Assembly (NCBI GenBank): GCA_029565815.1
Contig: JAKQNL010000041.1
Coordinates: 1-15,932, forward strand
Source of the DNA: Spirochaetota bacterium
GTDB lineage: Bacteria > Spirochaetota > Spirochaetia > Treponematales > UBA12059
Direction: 5' to 3'
DNA length: 15,932 bases
Below the pieces are notes generated by a model. That model had not been told where the DNA came from. It made no database searches and saw nothing but the letters and a program-made list of their open reading frames with translations. Below are positions 15,434 to 15,932 of the stretch, piece after piece (within the stretch, counting starts at the first letter, position 1; each line of letters begins with the position of its first letter). Made by a program: the position numbers and the translations under genes.

Positions 15434-15932
15434 GGGGCCAAACCCCGCTCGTCTAGCGCTTTTTATTCCGATAGCACTTGCATGCTGTTTGATCTTTGCC
15501 TGTGTCGGACACCAATCGTGGGAAGCCAGCACCGACATGCTTTTGGAAACATATCCTGAGTTTGATGAAACGCCGGGCATGTACCCGGGTAACCAGAGCA
15601 TCTACTGTAGGAGCTGGTGCGTTCAAAACGAAGCTGTCTATCCTATCGTTTTTGACTTGTTCGACGAGCTTGCCGACGTGCTTGGTTCCAAAGGCGTATC
15701 GGTGGGCATGGATGAAATCTTTCTCATAGGCGAAGACGCATGCCCGCGCTGCAGGGGCAAGGATAAGGCTGAGCTTGTAGCCTACGCGGTGCAACGCCTG
15801 TATGGCTACCTTGCAAAAGGTCGTGGTCTTACCATGTACATGTGGGGAGACAGGCTCATCGACGGCAATAATCCGGATACTTATTATGACGGCAGTGAGT
15901 GGGAAACTTCGATGAATGGCACCTGGCCGGCC
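15414..15932 (+). CDS. GH20-like glycosidase fragment with signal or lipoprotein leader, runs off right edge
   Basis: An open frame of 173 codons runs from an ATG at 15414, 20 bases inside the preceding gene, to the window end. The first 30 residues contain a hydrophobic run (LALFIPIALACCLIFAC) that could be a signal peptide, with Cys as a possible lipidation site. What follows matches the middle of the barrel of one group of family 20 glycoside hydrolases: CVGHQSWE, LLETYPEFDETPGMYPGN, IYCRSW, VGMDEIFLIG (an Asp-Glu pair at the usual catalytic place), CPRC and MYMWGDRLID. In relatives I remember, roughly 130 residues of barrel precede the GHQSW segment, and they are absent here. The gene is therefore either a 5'-truncated remnant or a shortened, unusual variant. 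The GH20-type assignment is from memory of family patterns; the remainder is outside the window. Confidence 0.6.
   Translation, partial: MRLQNPKGPNPARLALFIPIALACCLIFACVGHQSWEASTDMLLETYPEFDETPGMYPGNQSIYCRSWCVQNEAVYPIVFDLFDELADVLGSKGVSVGMDEIFLIGEDACPRCRGKDKAELVAYAVQRLYGYLAKGRGLTMYMWGDRLIDGNNPDTYYDGSEWETSMNGTWPA

Noticed and set aside
1..15932. Mobile element or genomic-island borders around the Wadjet operon
   Set aside because: No transposase, integrase, tRNA gene or flanking direct repeat is visible, and the left border is outside the window, so transfer cannot be supported from this sequence.

Overview
The window looks like chromosomal DNA from a spirochaete, most likely a Treponema-like member of the Spirochaetales with moderately high G+C. 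The main evidence is a long gene (11769-14942) whose protein has the plan of the spirochaete periplasmic flagellar collar protein FlcA: an acidic repetitive cytoplasmic N-terminus, one membrane helix and a long periplasmic TPR array. No rRNA, tRNA, CRISPR array, transposase or integrase is visible.

Region 1 (3-6224) is a type I Wadjet defence operon, jetA-jetB-jetC-jetD. These are a kleisin-type subunit (cut by the left edge), a KITE-type subunit, a MukB-like SMC ATPase and a Toprim-type DNA-cleaving subunit. All three gene junctions are 4-base ATGA overlaps. In characterised Wadjet systems the complex extrudes DNA loops on small circular DNA and cleaves it, so plasmids are lost. The catalytic residues of JetC and JetD are intact.

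Region 2 (6295-10897) is a rightward run of housekeeping and envelope genes. It holds a YhhQ/VUT-family queuosine-precursor transporter and a serine palmitoyltransferase-like alpha-oxoamine synthase with a promoter-like site and a leader rich in inverted repeats. These are followed by a BrkB/YihY membrane protein fused to a CRP-like cyclic-nucleotide domain, a YfcE-type metallophosphoesterase that overlaps it by 4 bases, and a single-pass membrane protein resembling DUF4230. Two of these genes may give leaderless mRNAs.

Region 3 (10918-11622, minus strand) is a secreted protein with two glycogen-binding-like beta-sandwich domains. It converges on the DUF4230-like gene and diverges from flcA.

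Region 4 (11769-15932) is flcA, an overlapping small two-helix membrane protein of unknown function, and an open frame that runs off the right edge. That frame encodes a GH20-like glycosidase that appears to begin in the middle of its barrel behind a signal or lipoprotein peptide. It is either a truncated gene or an unusual fusion.

The only clear defence system is Wadjet, which is already described. The least ordinary items are the BrkB-cyclic-nucleotide fusion, the truncated GH20-like frame, the structured leader of the palmitoyltransferase gene and the leaderless-type starts.
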